Shown here piece by piece: positions 1-6,613 of a stretch of DNA of 11,584 nt. Within the stretch, counting starts at the first letter, position 1. Each line of letters opens with the position of its first letter. The stretch is from Claveliimonas sp963592205 (GTDB lineage Bacteria > Bacillota > Clostridia > Lachnospirales > Lachnospiraceae), in assembly GCA_963592205.1 (NCBI GenBank), contig CAVAVU010000136.1, positions 1 to 11,584 of the forward strand, written 5' to 3'. Made by a program: the position numbers and the translations under genes. The notes under the pieces were generated by a model that saw only the letters and a list, made by a program, of their open reading frames with translations, ran no database searches and was not told where the DNA came from.

Positions 1-57
1 GGATTCAAGTATTATACGGAATTCAAAGGAAGAAAACCTGTCTTTGTGAAAATTTAA
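1..57 (+). CDS. Possible 3' end of an upstream gene (partial, unidentified)
   Basis: Frame 1 is open from the window edge for 18 codons and ends in two consecutive stops (TAA at 55-57, TAG at 58-60). The tail is rich in Lys, Phe, Tyr and Val and I do not recognise it. Eighteen open codons can easily arise by chance, so this is only a candidate. The candidate gap promoters start about 25 bases after the stop and no clear intrinsic terminator separates them, so read-through into the gap leader is possible if the gene is real. Confidence 0.25.
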   Translation, partial: GFKYYTEFKGRKPVFVKI

Positions 58-85
58 TAGAAAAATGTGGAAAATACGTGGTTTT

Positions 86-113
86 TTGAAAAAAATACCG
101 TTCCTAGTATAAA
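86..113 (+). promoter_or_regulatory. Candidate sigma-A promoter P1 upstream of gap
   Basis: TTGAAA (86-91) lies 16 bases before TATAAA (108-113). Each hexamer matches the vegetative consensus at five of six positions. A transcript would start near 120 and carry a leader of about 130 bases before the gap start codon. This is a pattern match only. Confidence 0.5.
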
Positions 114-127
114 AACATAAAAGAGGG

Positions 128-156
128 TTGAATTTTTTGACGAGATTTAGTAAAAT
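128..156 (+). promoter_or_regulatory. Candidate sigma-A promoter P2 upstream of gap
   Basis: TTGAAT (128-133) lies exactly 17 bases before TAAAAT (151-156), with an AT-rich spacer. A start near 163 would give a leader of about 87 bases that begins just before the stem-loop at 172-196. Two tandem promoters would suit a very highly expressed glycolytic gene. Confidence 0.5.
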
Positions 157-186
157 TAAGTCTGGTTGATGATTCTTTAACGAGAT
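136..186 (+). repeat. 11-bp direct repeat in the gap leader, 40 bp apart (possible regulator site)
   Basis: TTTGACGAGAT (136-146) and TTTAACGAGAT (176-186) differ at one base and are offset by exactly 40 bp, close to four helical turns. The first copy lies between the -35 and -10 of candidate promoter P2. The second forms part of the stem and loop of the hairpin at 172-196. The spacing on one face of the helix is compatible with a multimeric regulator, but no regulator gene is adjacent. The Bacillus CggR operator also uses direct repeats upstream of gapA, but with different bases, so I do not call a CggR site. Confidence 0.3.
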
Positions 187-196
187 GTTAAGGAAT
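172..196 (+). promoter_or_regulatory. Stem-loop in the gap 5' untranslated leader
   Basis: ATTCTTTAAC (172-181) pairs with GTTAAGGAAT (187-196), giving ten pairs of which one is G-U, around a five-base loop (182-186). It has no T-tract and sits within the first bases of a transcript from candidate promoter P2. It could be a 5' stabilising hairpin or a palindromic operator. The ribosome binding site at 236-241 is well clear of it, so it would not block translation directly. Confidence 0.45.
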
Positions 197-249
197 TTCA
201 AATAAAAACGGCTGTATAACAGTCAAAATCATATTAGGAGGAATTAATC

Positions 250-1282
250 ATGGCAGTAAAAGTAGCGATTAATGGATTTGGACGTATTGGACGTCTTGCA
301 TTCAGACAGATGTTTGGAGCAGAAGGATACGATGTAGTTGCAATCAACGACCTTACATCACCTAAGATGCTTGCTCACCTGTTAAAGTATGATTCATCAC
401 AGGGAACATACGCTCTGGCTGACAAGGTTGAAGCTACAGATGATTCTATCATCGTAGACGGAAAAGAAATCAAAATTTATGCAAAGGCTAACGCTGAAGA
501 ACTTCCTTGGGGAGAGATCGGTGTAGACGTAGTTCTGGAGTGTACAGGATTCTACACATCTAAAGAAAAAGCATCTGCTCATATCAAAGCAGGAGCTAGA
601 AAAGTTGTTATCTCTGCACCAGCAGGAAATGACCTTCCTACAATCGTATATAATGTAAACCATAACGTACTTAAGCCAGAAGATACAGTTATCTCTGCAG
701 CTTCTTGTACAACAAACTGTCTTGCACCAATGGCTAAGGCTCTGAACGATCTTGCACCGATCAAGTCTGGTATCATGTGCACAATTCACGCTTACACAGG
801 AGATCAGATGACTCTTGATGGCCCACAGAGAAAGGGTGACCTGAGAAGATCTCGTGCAGCAGCAGTTAACATCGTTCCTAACAGCACAGGTGCTGCTAAG
901 GCAATCGGTCTGGTTATCCCAGAACTGAACGGAAAGCTTATCGGAGCTGCTCAGCGTGTACCAACCCCTACAGGATCTACAACAATCCTGACAGCAGTTG
1001 TTGATGGAGAAGTTACAGTTGATCAGATCAACGCAGCTATGAAGGCAGCTTCTACAGAGTCCTTCGGATACAACACAGACGAGATCGTTTCCAGCGATAT
1101 CGTTGGTATGAGATATGGTTCTCTGTTTGATTCTACTCAGACAATGGTTCTGCCACTTGACAACGGAACTACAGAGGTTCAGGTTGTTTCTTGGTATGAC
1201 AATGAGAACTCTTACACAAGCCAGATGGTTAGAACAATCAAATACNNNNNNNNNNATCAAATACTTTGCTGAATTAGCATAA
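250..1282 (+). CDS. gap: Type I glyceraldehyde-3-phosphate dehydrogenase (interrupted by an assembly gap)
   Basis: The enzyme converts glyceraldehyde 3-phosphate, NAD+ and phosphate into 1,3-bisphosphoglycerate in the cytoplasm. The N-terminal Rossmann fold shows NGFGRIGR (residues 8-15). The active site is ASCTTNC with the nucleophile Cys153, and the general-base His180 is in CTIHAYTGDQ. Asp34 in the AIND stretch is the residue type that favours NAD+ and a catabolic role. AGGAGG at 236-241 is eight bases before ATG. The visible part runs 332 residues to IKY, then ten Ns at 1246-1255. The 9-mer ATCAAATAC precedes the Ns (1237-1245) and follows them (1256-1264). Collapsing the duplicate restores IKY-FAELA and a TAA at 1280-1282, a normal 337-residue protein. 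Read literally through the Ns, the frame is wrong and stops at 1272. The next gene is pgk, behind a terminator. Confidence 0.96.
1246..1255. other. Run of ten Ns: assembly scar inside gap
   Basis: Ten undetermined bases lie between two identical copies of ATCAAATAC. Contig ends that overlapped by nine bases were probably joined with a default spacer rather than merged. Deleting 1246-1264 gives an uninterrupted gap reading frame. Confidence 0.9.
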
Positions 1283-1311
1283 TGTAATTGATTTTATAAG
1301 AGGCTCAAAAA

Positions 1312-1343
1312 GGGTCCGGTCGGTTTGGACCGGATCCTTTTTT
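1312..1343 (+). terminator. Intrinsic terminator between gap and pgk
   Basis: GGGTCCGGTC (1312-1321) pairs with GACCGGATCC (1328-1337) in a ten-pair GC-rich stem with one G-U pair and a six-base loop. A run of Ts follows (1338-1343) and As flank the 5' side. It starts 30 bases after the reconstructed gap stop. Only 31 bases separate its end from the pgk ATG, so pgk is probably reached by read-through. Confidence 0.85.
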
Positions 1344-1374
1344 CTATCATGATTAATTTGAAGGAGATGAAATT

Positions 1375-2568
1375 ATGCTTAACAAAAAATCTGTTGATGA
1401 TATTAACGTAAAAGGAAAAAAGGTTCTGTGCAGATGTGATTTTAACGTACCGTTGATCGATGGTAAGATCACAGACGAGAACCGTCTGGTAGCTGCACTT
1501 CCTACAATCAAGAAGCTGATTGCAGACGGTGGACGTGTAATCCTTTGCTCACACCTTGGTAAACCAAAGGGAGAGCCAAAGCCGGAGCTTTCACTTGCAC
1601 CTGTAGCTGTTCGTCTTTCAGAACTGTTGGAGCAGGAAGTTAAATTCGTTCCAAGTGACGTAGTAGTAGATGACAGCGTAAAAGCTGCTGTTGATGCTAT
1701 GAAAGACGGAGAGGTTATTCTTCTTCAGAATACTCGTTACAGAGCAGAAGAGACAAAGAACGGAGAGGCATTCTCTAAGGATCTTGCTTCCCTGTGTGAC
1801 GTATTTGTAAATGATGCATTTGGTACAGCTCACAGAGCACATTGCTCTAATGTAGGAGTAACACAGTTTGTTGACACAGCTGTAGTTGGTTACCTGATGC
1901 AGAAAGAGATTGATTTCCTTGGCAATGCGGTTAATAATCCGGAGAGACCATTTGTTGCTATTCTTGGCGGAGCTAAGGTATCAAGCAAGATTTCAGTTAT
2001 TGAGAACCTGCTTGACAAAGTAGATACCCTGATTATTGGTGGTGGAATGTCTTACACATTCTGCAAAGCAAAAGGTGGTTCCGTAGGTAAATCTCTTCTT
2101 GAGGAAGATTACTGTGAATATGCACTGAACATGCTGAAGAAAGCAGAAGACAAGGGCGTTAAGCTTCTTCTGCCGGTAGATAACGTAGTTGCTGATGATT
2201 TCTCGAATGATGCTAACAGCCAGGTTGTAAAGGCTGGAGAGATTCCGGACGGATGGGAAGGTCTTGATATCGGACCAGAGACAGCTAAGATCTTTGCAGC
2301 AGCAGTGAAAGATGCTAAGACAGTTGTATGGAACGGACCGATGGGATGCTTCGAGATGCCGAACTTTGCAAAGGGTACAGAGGCAGTAGCTAAGGCTCTT
2401 GCTGAGACAGACGCTGTTACTATCATCGGTGGTGGTGATTCCGCAGCAGCAGTTAACCAGTTGGGATACGGAGATAAGATGACACACATCTCTACAGGTG
2501 GTGGAGCTTCTCTGGAATTTCTGGAAGGAAAGGAACTTCCTGGCGTAGCTGCAGCTAACGATAAATAA
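1375..2568 (+). CDS. pgk: Phosphoglycerate kinase
   Basis: This cytoplasmic enzyme transfers the acyl phosphate of 1,3-bisphosphoglycerate to ADP, the first ATP-yielding step of glycolysis. At 397 residues it is of normal length. The N-terminal substrate domain shows RCDFNVPL (20-27), SHLGKPKG (59-66), LQNTRYR (117-123) and NDAFGTAHRAH (146-156). The C-terminal nucleotide domain shows GGAKVSSK (198-205), the IGGGMSYTF stretch near 221-229, VVWNGPMGCFE (317-327) and IGGGDSAAA (351-359). AAGGAG at 1361-1366 lies eight bases before ATG. No promoter fits between the upstream terminator and this start, so expression probably depends on read-through from gap. tpiA follows after 24 bases. Confidence 0.97.
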   Translation: MLNKKSVDDINVKGKKVLCRCDFNVPLIDGKITDENRLVAALPTIKKLIADGGRVILCSHLGKPKGEPKPELSLAPVAVRLSELLEQEVKFVPSDVVVDDSVKAAVDAMKDGEVILLQNTRYRAEETKNGEAFSKDLASLCDVFVNDAFGTAHRAHCSNVGVTQFVDTAVVGYLMQKEIDFLGNAVNNPERPFVAILGGAKVSSKISVIENLLDKVDTLIIGGGMSYTFCKAKGGSVGKSLLEEDYCEYALNMLKKAEDKGVKLLLPVDNVVADDFSNDANSQVVKAGEIPDGWEGLDIGPETAKIFAAAVKDAKTVVWNGPMGCFEMPNFAKGTEAVAKALAETDAVTIIGGGDSAAAVNQLGYGDKMTHISTGGGASLEFLEGKELPGVAAANDK

Positions 2569-2592
2569 GACGAAGAAAGAGGTAGAATAAAC

Positions 2593-3342
2593 ATGGCAAG
2601 AAGAAAAATTGTTGCAGGTAACTGGAAAATGAACAAGACACCAAGCGAGGCAGTAGCTCTTGTAGAGGAACTGAAACCGCTGGTAGCCAGTGAGGATGTA
2701 GATGTAGTATTCTGTGTACCGGCTATCGATATTATTCCAGTAGCTGAGGCTGTTAAAGGAACTAACATTCAGGTTGGTGCTGAGAATATGTACTTTGAAG
2801 AGAAAGGTGCTTACACAGGTGAGATCTCACCGGCTATGCTGGTAGATGCTGGCGTTAAATACGTAGTACTTGGACATTCAGAGAGAAGAGAGTACTTTGC
2901 AGAGACTAATGAGACAGTTAACAAGAAGGTTCTGAAAGCATTTGAGCATGGTATTACACCAATCATGTGCTGTGGTGAGACTCTTGAGCAGAGAGAGCAG
3001 GGAGTTACAATGGACTTTATCCGTCAGCAGGTTAAAGTTGGTCTGCAGAATGTAACTGCTGATCAGGCTAAGACAATGGTTATCGCTTACGAGCCAATCT
3101 GGGCTATCGGAACAGGTAAGACAGCTACTACAGAACAGGCTCAGGAAGTATGCTCAGGCATTCGTGCATGCATCGCTGAAGTATATGATGAAGCTACAGC
3201 AGAAGCAATCCGTATCCAGTACGGTGGATCTGTTAATGCAACTACAGCTCCTGAATTATTTGCTCAGCCAGATATCGATGGTGGTCTTGTAGGCGGCGCG
3301 GCTCTGAAACCAGATTTCGGAAAGATCGTTAACTATAAATAA
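2593..3342 (+). CDS. tpiA: Triose-phosphate isomerase
   Basis: The enzyme interconverts dihydroxyacetone phosphate and glyceraldehyde 3-phosphate, feeding the gap step. The TIM barrel is 249 residues, the usual length. Active-site residues are all present: Asn10 and Lys12 in GNWKMNK, His95 in VLGHSERR, and Glu167 in AYEPIWAIGTGK, which continues into the flexible loop 6. The phosphate-binding GGSVN (211-215) and GGLVGGAAL (230-238) segments are intact. It starts 24 bases after pgk, behind a moderate AGAGGT ribosome binding site, and is probably cotranscribed with pgk. A hairpin follows the gene. Confidence 0.97.
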   Translation: MARRKIVAGNWKMNKTPSEAVALVEELKPLVASEDVDVVFCVPAIDIIPVAEAVKGTNIQVGAENMYFEEKGAYTGEISPAMLVDAGVKYVVLGHSERREYFAETNETVNKKVLKAFEHGITPIMCCGETLEQREQGVTMDFIRQQVKVGLQNVTADQAKTMVIAYEPIWAIGTGKTATTEQAQEVCSGIRACIAEVYDEATAEAIRIQYGGSVNATTAPELFAQPDIDGGLVGGAALKPDFGKIVNYK

Positions 3343-3357
3343 GACAGCATTTTAGGT

Positions 3358-3390
3358 CGTAGGGGCGGAAAGATTCGCCCCTGCGATTTT
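3358..3390 (+). terminator. GC-rich hairpin with a weak T-tract between tpiA and gpmI
   Basis: CGTAGGGGCG (3358-3367) pairs with CGCCCCTGCG (3376-3385) in ten pairs, one a G-U, around an eight-base loop. Only ATTTT follows before GTGCT, so the U-tract is short. It could be a leaky terminator, an RNA-processing barrier or a 3'-end stabiliser. I see no convincing promoter in the 63 bases before gpmI, so gpmI may depend on read-through. Confidence 0.6.
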
Positions 3391-3453
3391 GTGCTCCTAG
3401 AATATTATGATTTGTACTTCAATAAATAGTAGAACAATAGAGGAGATAGAATA

Positions 3454-4992
3454 ATGAGCAAGAAACCAACCGTACTCATGATTTTAGATGGTTATGGATT
3501 AAATAATGAGACCAAGGGTAATGCTGTAGCAGAGGCTAAGAAGCCGGTTATGGATAAGCTGATGGCTGAATGCCCATTTGTACAGGGAAGCGCAAGCGGA
3601 CTTGCTGTAGGTCTTCCGGAAGGTCAGATGGGTAATTCTGAGGTAGGACATCTGAATATGGGAGCCGGACGTATTGTATATCAGGATCTGACTAAGATTA
3701 CAAAGTCAATCCAGGATGGCGATTTCTTTGAGAACAAGGCATTGCTTGCAGCATGTGAGAATGTAAAGAAGAATGATTCTGCACTGCATTTATACGGCCT
3801 TGTATCAGATGGTGGTGTACACAGCCACAATTCACACATTTACGGACTTCTGGAACTGGCGAAGCGTCAGGGCATTGAGAAAGTATACGTACACTGCTTC
3901 CTGGACGGTCGTGACACACCTCCGGCATCAGGAAAAGACTATGTAGCTGAACTGGAAGCTAAGATGGCAGAGATTGGTGTTGGTGAAGTGGCATCTGTAA
4001 TGGGACGTTACTATGTTATGGACCGTGATAACAGATGGGATCGTGTAGAGAAAGCCTACCGCGCACTCGTATTTGGTGAAGGTGAGAAGACTACAAGTGC
4101 TACAGCAGGTATCCAGGCTTCTTACGATAAGGACGTCACAGATGAATTTGTACTTCCGACTGTAGTTGAGAAAGACGGAGCACCGGTAGCTACGATCAAA
4201 GATAATGATTCCGTTATTTTCTTCAATTTCCGCCCAGACCGTGCAAGAGAAATCACAAGAACATTCTGTGATGATGCATTTGACGGATTTGACCGTGGTG
4301 AGAGAATCCACACCACATACGTATGCTTTACAGAGTATGATGTGACCATTCCTAACAAACAGGTTGCATTTGTAAAAGAAGAGATTATTAACACATTTGG
4401 TGAATTCCTTGCTGCAAATGGACTGAAGCAGGCACGTATCGCTGAGACAGAGAAGTATGCTCACGTTACATTCTTCTTCAATGGCGGTGTTGAGGAGCCA
4501 AATGAAGGCGAAGACCGTATTCTGGTAAAATCACCTAAGGTTGCAACTTATGACATGAAGCCGGAGATGAGCGCATACGAAGTATGTGACAAGCTGGTGG
4601 ATGCAATCAAATCAGACAAATACGATGTGATCATTATTAACTTTGCTAACCCGGATATGGTAGGTCATACTGGTGTAGAACCGGCAGCAATCGCAGCAAT
4701 TGAGGCTGTAGATGCCTGCGTGGGAAAAGCAGTAGACGCAATCCGTGAAGTGGATGGACAGATGTTTATCTGTGCAGACCATGGTAATGCAGAGCAGCTG
4801 ATTGACAAAGCGACAGGCGAGCCATTTACTGCACATACAACCAATCCGGTACCATTCATTCTGGTTAATGCAGATCCTGCTTACAAGCTTCGTGAGGGCG
4901 GATGCCTTGCAGATATTGCACCGACTCTGATTGAGTTGATGGGAATGGAACAGCCGAAAGAGATGACAGGCAAATCACTGCTTGTAAAATAA
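3454..4992 (+). CDS. gpmI: 2,3-bisphosphoglycerate-independent phosphoglycerate mutase
   Basis: This metal-dependent (Mn2+-type) mutase of the alkaline phosphatase superfamily converts 3-phosphoglycerate to 2-phosphoglycerate. Its 512 residues are typical. The nucleophile Ser62 lies in GNSEVGHLN. Metal ligands expected from the Bacillus enzyme are visible: Asp12 in ILDGYG, Asp401 and His405 in NPDMVGHTG, Asp442 and His443 in ADHGNAEQ, and His461 in TAHTTNP. The substrate domain carries HSHNSH (123-128), DGRDTPP (151-157), RDNRWDR (191-197), FRPDRAREI (259-267) and EKYAHVT (333-339). AGGAG at 3441-3445 lies eight bases before ATG. The gene closes the glycolytic run. Enolase, often next in Firmicutes, is absent and a gene on the opposite strand follows. 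Confidence 0.97.
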   Translation: MSKKPTVLMILDGYGLNNETKGNAVAEAKKPVMDKLMAECPFVQGSASGLAVGLPEGQMGNSEVGHLNMGAGRIVYQDLTKITKSIQDGDFFENKALLAACENVKKNDSALHLYGLVSDGGVHSHNSHIYGLLELAKRQGIEKVYVHCFLDGRDTPPASGKDYVAELEAKMAEIGVGEVASVMGRYYVMDRDNRWDRVEKAYRALVFGEGEKTTSATAGIQASYDKDVTDEFVLPTVVEKDGAPVATIKDNDSVIFFNFRPDRAREITRTFCDDAFDGFDRGERIHTTYVCFTEYDVTIPNKQVAFVKEEIINTFGEFLAANGLKQARIAETEKYAHVTFFFNGGVEEPNEGEDRILVKSPKVATYDMKPEMSAYEVCDKLVDAIKSDKYDVIIINFANPDMVGHTGVEPAAIAAIEAVDACVGKAVDAIREVDGQMFICADHGNAEQLIDKATGEPFTAHTTNPVPFILVNADPAYKLREGGCLADIAPTLIELMGMEQPKEMTGKSLLVK

Positions 4993-5037
4993 TAACGATA
5001 TAAGGATTACAGCGATGTGATTCATATAGAGATGCAG

Positions 5038-5071
5038 ATGAGCGTCCAGACAATGTTGTCCGGGCGCTCAT
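5038..5071. terminator. Long hairpin in the convergent gpmI / radical SAM intergenic region
   Basis: Arms at 5038-5052 and 5057-5071 form 15 positions with one G-U pair and one A-C mismatch around a four-base loop. On the + strand it is followed by ATTCTATATAG, a poor T-tract. On the - strand there is none. It lies between the converging stops of gpmI (4992) and the radical SAM gene (5104), so it most likely ends or stabilises gpmI mRNA and may block transcription from the other side. Confidence 0.55.
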
Positions 5072-5103
5072 TCTATATAGGATAGGTTAAAATAGGTGTC
5101 AGA

Positions 5104-6465
5104 TTATTCTGCTTTTTTACAGCGGCAGCTATTACTCCATAAACGTTCCGCAGTCGGAGCCCAGCTCTCGGCGTATGTCATACACTTATCACAGAGGTGA
5201 TCGGCTGTTTCTGGTGATTGAAGATCGGTCGAATGTGCTCCGGTTTTGGCAACCATCTGCCTAAGCAGCTGAGGGTTCTCTAACATCGGACATGGCTTCA
5301 GGTGATTCTCGTTAAATGGCTGACCATCGTGGTAAGCCATGAACATTGGAGACTGAAGCACGTCTAGCAGGCGCTTTTCGCGGATGTTGGAATCCGAATA
5401 ATGAATAAATACACATGGATCACAGTCGCCATTAGCGTTAATGTGAAGGTAACGGCGTCCACCGGCGATACATCCGCCTACGTATTCGCCATCATTCTGA
5501 AAATCCATAGCGAAGATTGGCTTGGTTGCACGTACCTGACGAATCTTGTGATACATGTATTCGCGTTGTTCAGGAGTAGGAAGCAGTTCTGGTACGGCAT
5601 CATTGCCAATCGGCATATAATGGAAATACCATACAAACTTGGCTCCCCATTCGATCATCTGATCAAAGTATTCGTCGCTGCTGATAGAATCCAGATTCTG
5701 ACTGGTATAGCAGCAGCTGATACCAAATGGAAGTTTCTTCTCTTTCAGCAGGTTCATAGCTTTTACGACTTTCTGGAAAGTACCGTTTCCGCGTCGTCCA
5801 TCAGTCGCTTCTTCAAAGCCTTCTACGCTGATTGCCGGAATGAAGTTCTTTACATCCAGCATCTGCTCAGTAAATTCCTCATCGATAAGTGTCGCATTGG
5901 TAAATGAGAGAAACTGACAGTCATGATGCTTTCTGCATAATGCAATCAGGTCTTTCTTACGTACCAGAGGTTCACCGCCAGTGTATATGTACATATAGAT
6001 GCCCATTTCCTTGCCCTGCATAATGATCGAATCGATTTCATCAAATGTCAGATTCAGCTTGTTACCGTATTCAGCAGCCCAGCATCCGGTGCAGTGCAGA
6101 TTACAGGCAGAAGTAGGATCCAATAGAATTGCCCATGGAATATTACAATTGTATTTTTCGCGAAGTCTGCTCTGTGTTTTCCAGCCGATCAGATTGGCAT
6201 TAAGGAAAAAGTTTTCAAAGACAGCCTTTAATACGCCAGGATCAATTTCAGTTAGAATATTCATGATCAGCTGATACATATTGTTATCCGGATCATTTAT
6301 GACCTTGCGGATTGCAGCACGCTGTGACGGATAACTGTCCGGACCTTCTCCGGCTAATTTATCTACCCAGTCCATAAGTTTTGGCAGATTCTGTTCGGGG
6401 TTCTTTTCAATATAACTAAATGCGGTTTTCAGACCGTATTGTACAACTCTGCTTGAAGTATCCAT
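5104..6465 (-). CDS. Radical SAM protein with SPASM-like C-terminal cysteines
   Basis: The [4Fe-4S] SAM-cleaving motif is C121-x3-C125-x2-C128 (CNLHCTGC). TGGEP (162-166) is the SAM-binding segment and SVEG (213-216) a later barrel motif. About 110 mostly helical, unassigned residues precede the barrel. The C-terminal third carries Cys332, 348, 351, 392, 425, 428, 447 and 449, a SPASM/twitch-like set that could hold auxiliary clusters. Members of this class modify peptides or carry out other radical chemistry; the substrate here is unknown. The protein is 453 residues and cytoplasmic, with no signal peptide. GGAGGA (6475-6480, complement) lies nine bases upstream of ATG. A strong terminator separates it from the tetR-like gene, so it probably has its own promoter. 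I see no credible precursor-peptide gene nearby. Confidence 0.9.
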   Translation of the reverse strand: MDTSSRVVQYGLKTAFSYIEKNPEQNLPKLMDWVDKLAGEGPDSYPSQRAAIRKVINDPDNNMYQLIMNILTEIDPGVLKAVFENFFLNANLIGWKTQSRLREKYNCNIPWAILLDPTSACNLHCTGCWAAEYGNKLNLTFDEIDSIIMQGKEMGIYMYIYTGGEPLVRKKDLIALCRKHHDCQFLSFTNATLIDEEFTEQMLDVKNFIPAISVEGFEEATDGRRGNGTFQKVVKAMNLLKEKKLPFGISCCYTSQNLDSISSDEYFDQMIEWGAKFVWYFHYMPIGNDAVPELLPTPEQREYMYHKIRQVRATKPIFAMDFQNDGEYVGGCIAGGRRYLHINANGDCDPCVFIHYSDSNIREKRLLDVLQSPMFMAYHDGQPFNENHLKPCPMLENPQLLRQMVAKTGAHSTDLQSPETADHLCDKCMTYAESWAPTAERLWSNSCRCKKAE

Positions 6466-6511
6466 CGTATTCAGTCCTCCATTTATAAAATTATATTTTT
6501 TCTATGTATAT

Positions 6512-6541
6512 ATAGTAGTGCAATAGAAGAATCATTAACAA
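6512..6541 (-). promoter_or_regulatory. Candidate promoter for the radical SAM gene
   Basis: Read on the - strand, TTGTTA (6536-6541) is followed after 18 bases by TACTAT (6512-6517). Each hexamer matches the consensus at four of six positions. A start near 6505 leaves a leader of about 40 bases. An imperfect 14-bp palindrome (CTATGTATATATAG, 6502-6515 on +) overlaps the -10. The T-rich terminator just upstream implies that some promoter should be here. Confidence 0.35.
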
Positions 6542-6546
6542 TCGAC

Positions 6547-6584
6547 AAAAAAATCCCTGTGTCCAAAAACTCGACACAGGGATT
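6547..6584 (-). terminator. Intrinsic terminator after the tetR-like gene
   Basis: On the - strand, AATCCCTGTGTC (6584-6573) pairs perfectly with GACACAGGGATT (6563-6552) in 12 pairs around a nine-base loop. The final two Ts of the stem begin a seven-T run covering 6553-6547. This is a textbook rho-independent terminator. It lies 30 bases past the regulator's stop codon and ends the unit that starts at the giant fusion gene. Confidence 0.93.
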
Positions 6585-6613
6585 CATCTGTCTAAAAAAA
6601 TTGTGATGAAATA

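Noticed and set aside
136..186. CggR operator in the gap leader
   Set aside because: The CGAGAT repeats differ from the CGGGAC half-sites of Bacillus, and the TGTC partners and short spacing are absent. No cggR gene is seen.
397..1260. Long cysteine- and serine-rich open frame antisense to gap
   Set aside because: It lies entirely opposite a well-conserved enzyme gene, has no ribosome binding site and runs into the Ns. Its composition is that expected of the complement of biased codons.
1246..1282. Genuine frameshift or pseudogenisation of gap
   Set aside because: The frame change is created only by the arbitrary ten Ns. The flanking duplicate 9-mer explains it as a joining artefact.
3412..3440. 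Possible promoter before gpmI starting with TTGTAC
   Set aside because: The hexamer 17 bases downstream (CAATAG) matches the -10 consensus at only two positions.
6483..6587. 34-codon open frame on the - strand between the regulator and the radical SAM gene, considered as a precursor peptide
   Set aside because: Its first codons coincide with the perfect terminator hairpin and T-run, there is no ribosome binding site before its ATG, and its stop overlaps the leader of the radical SAM gene.
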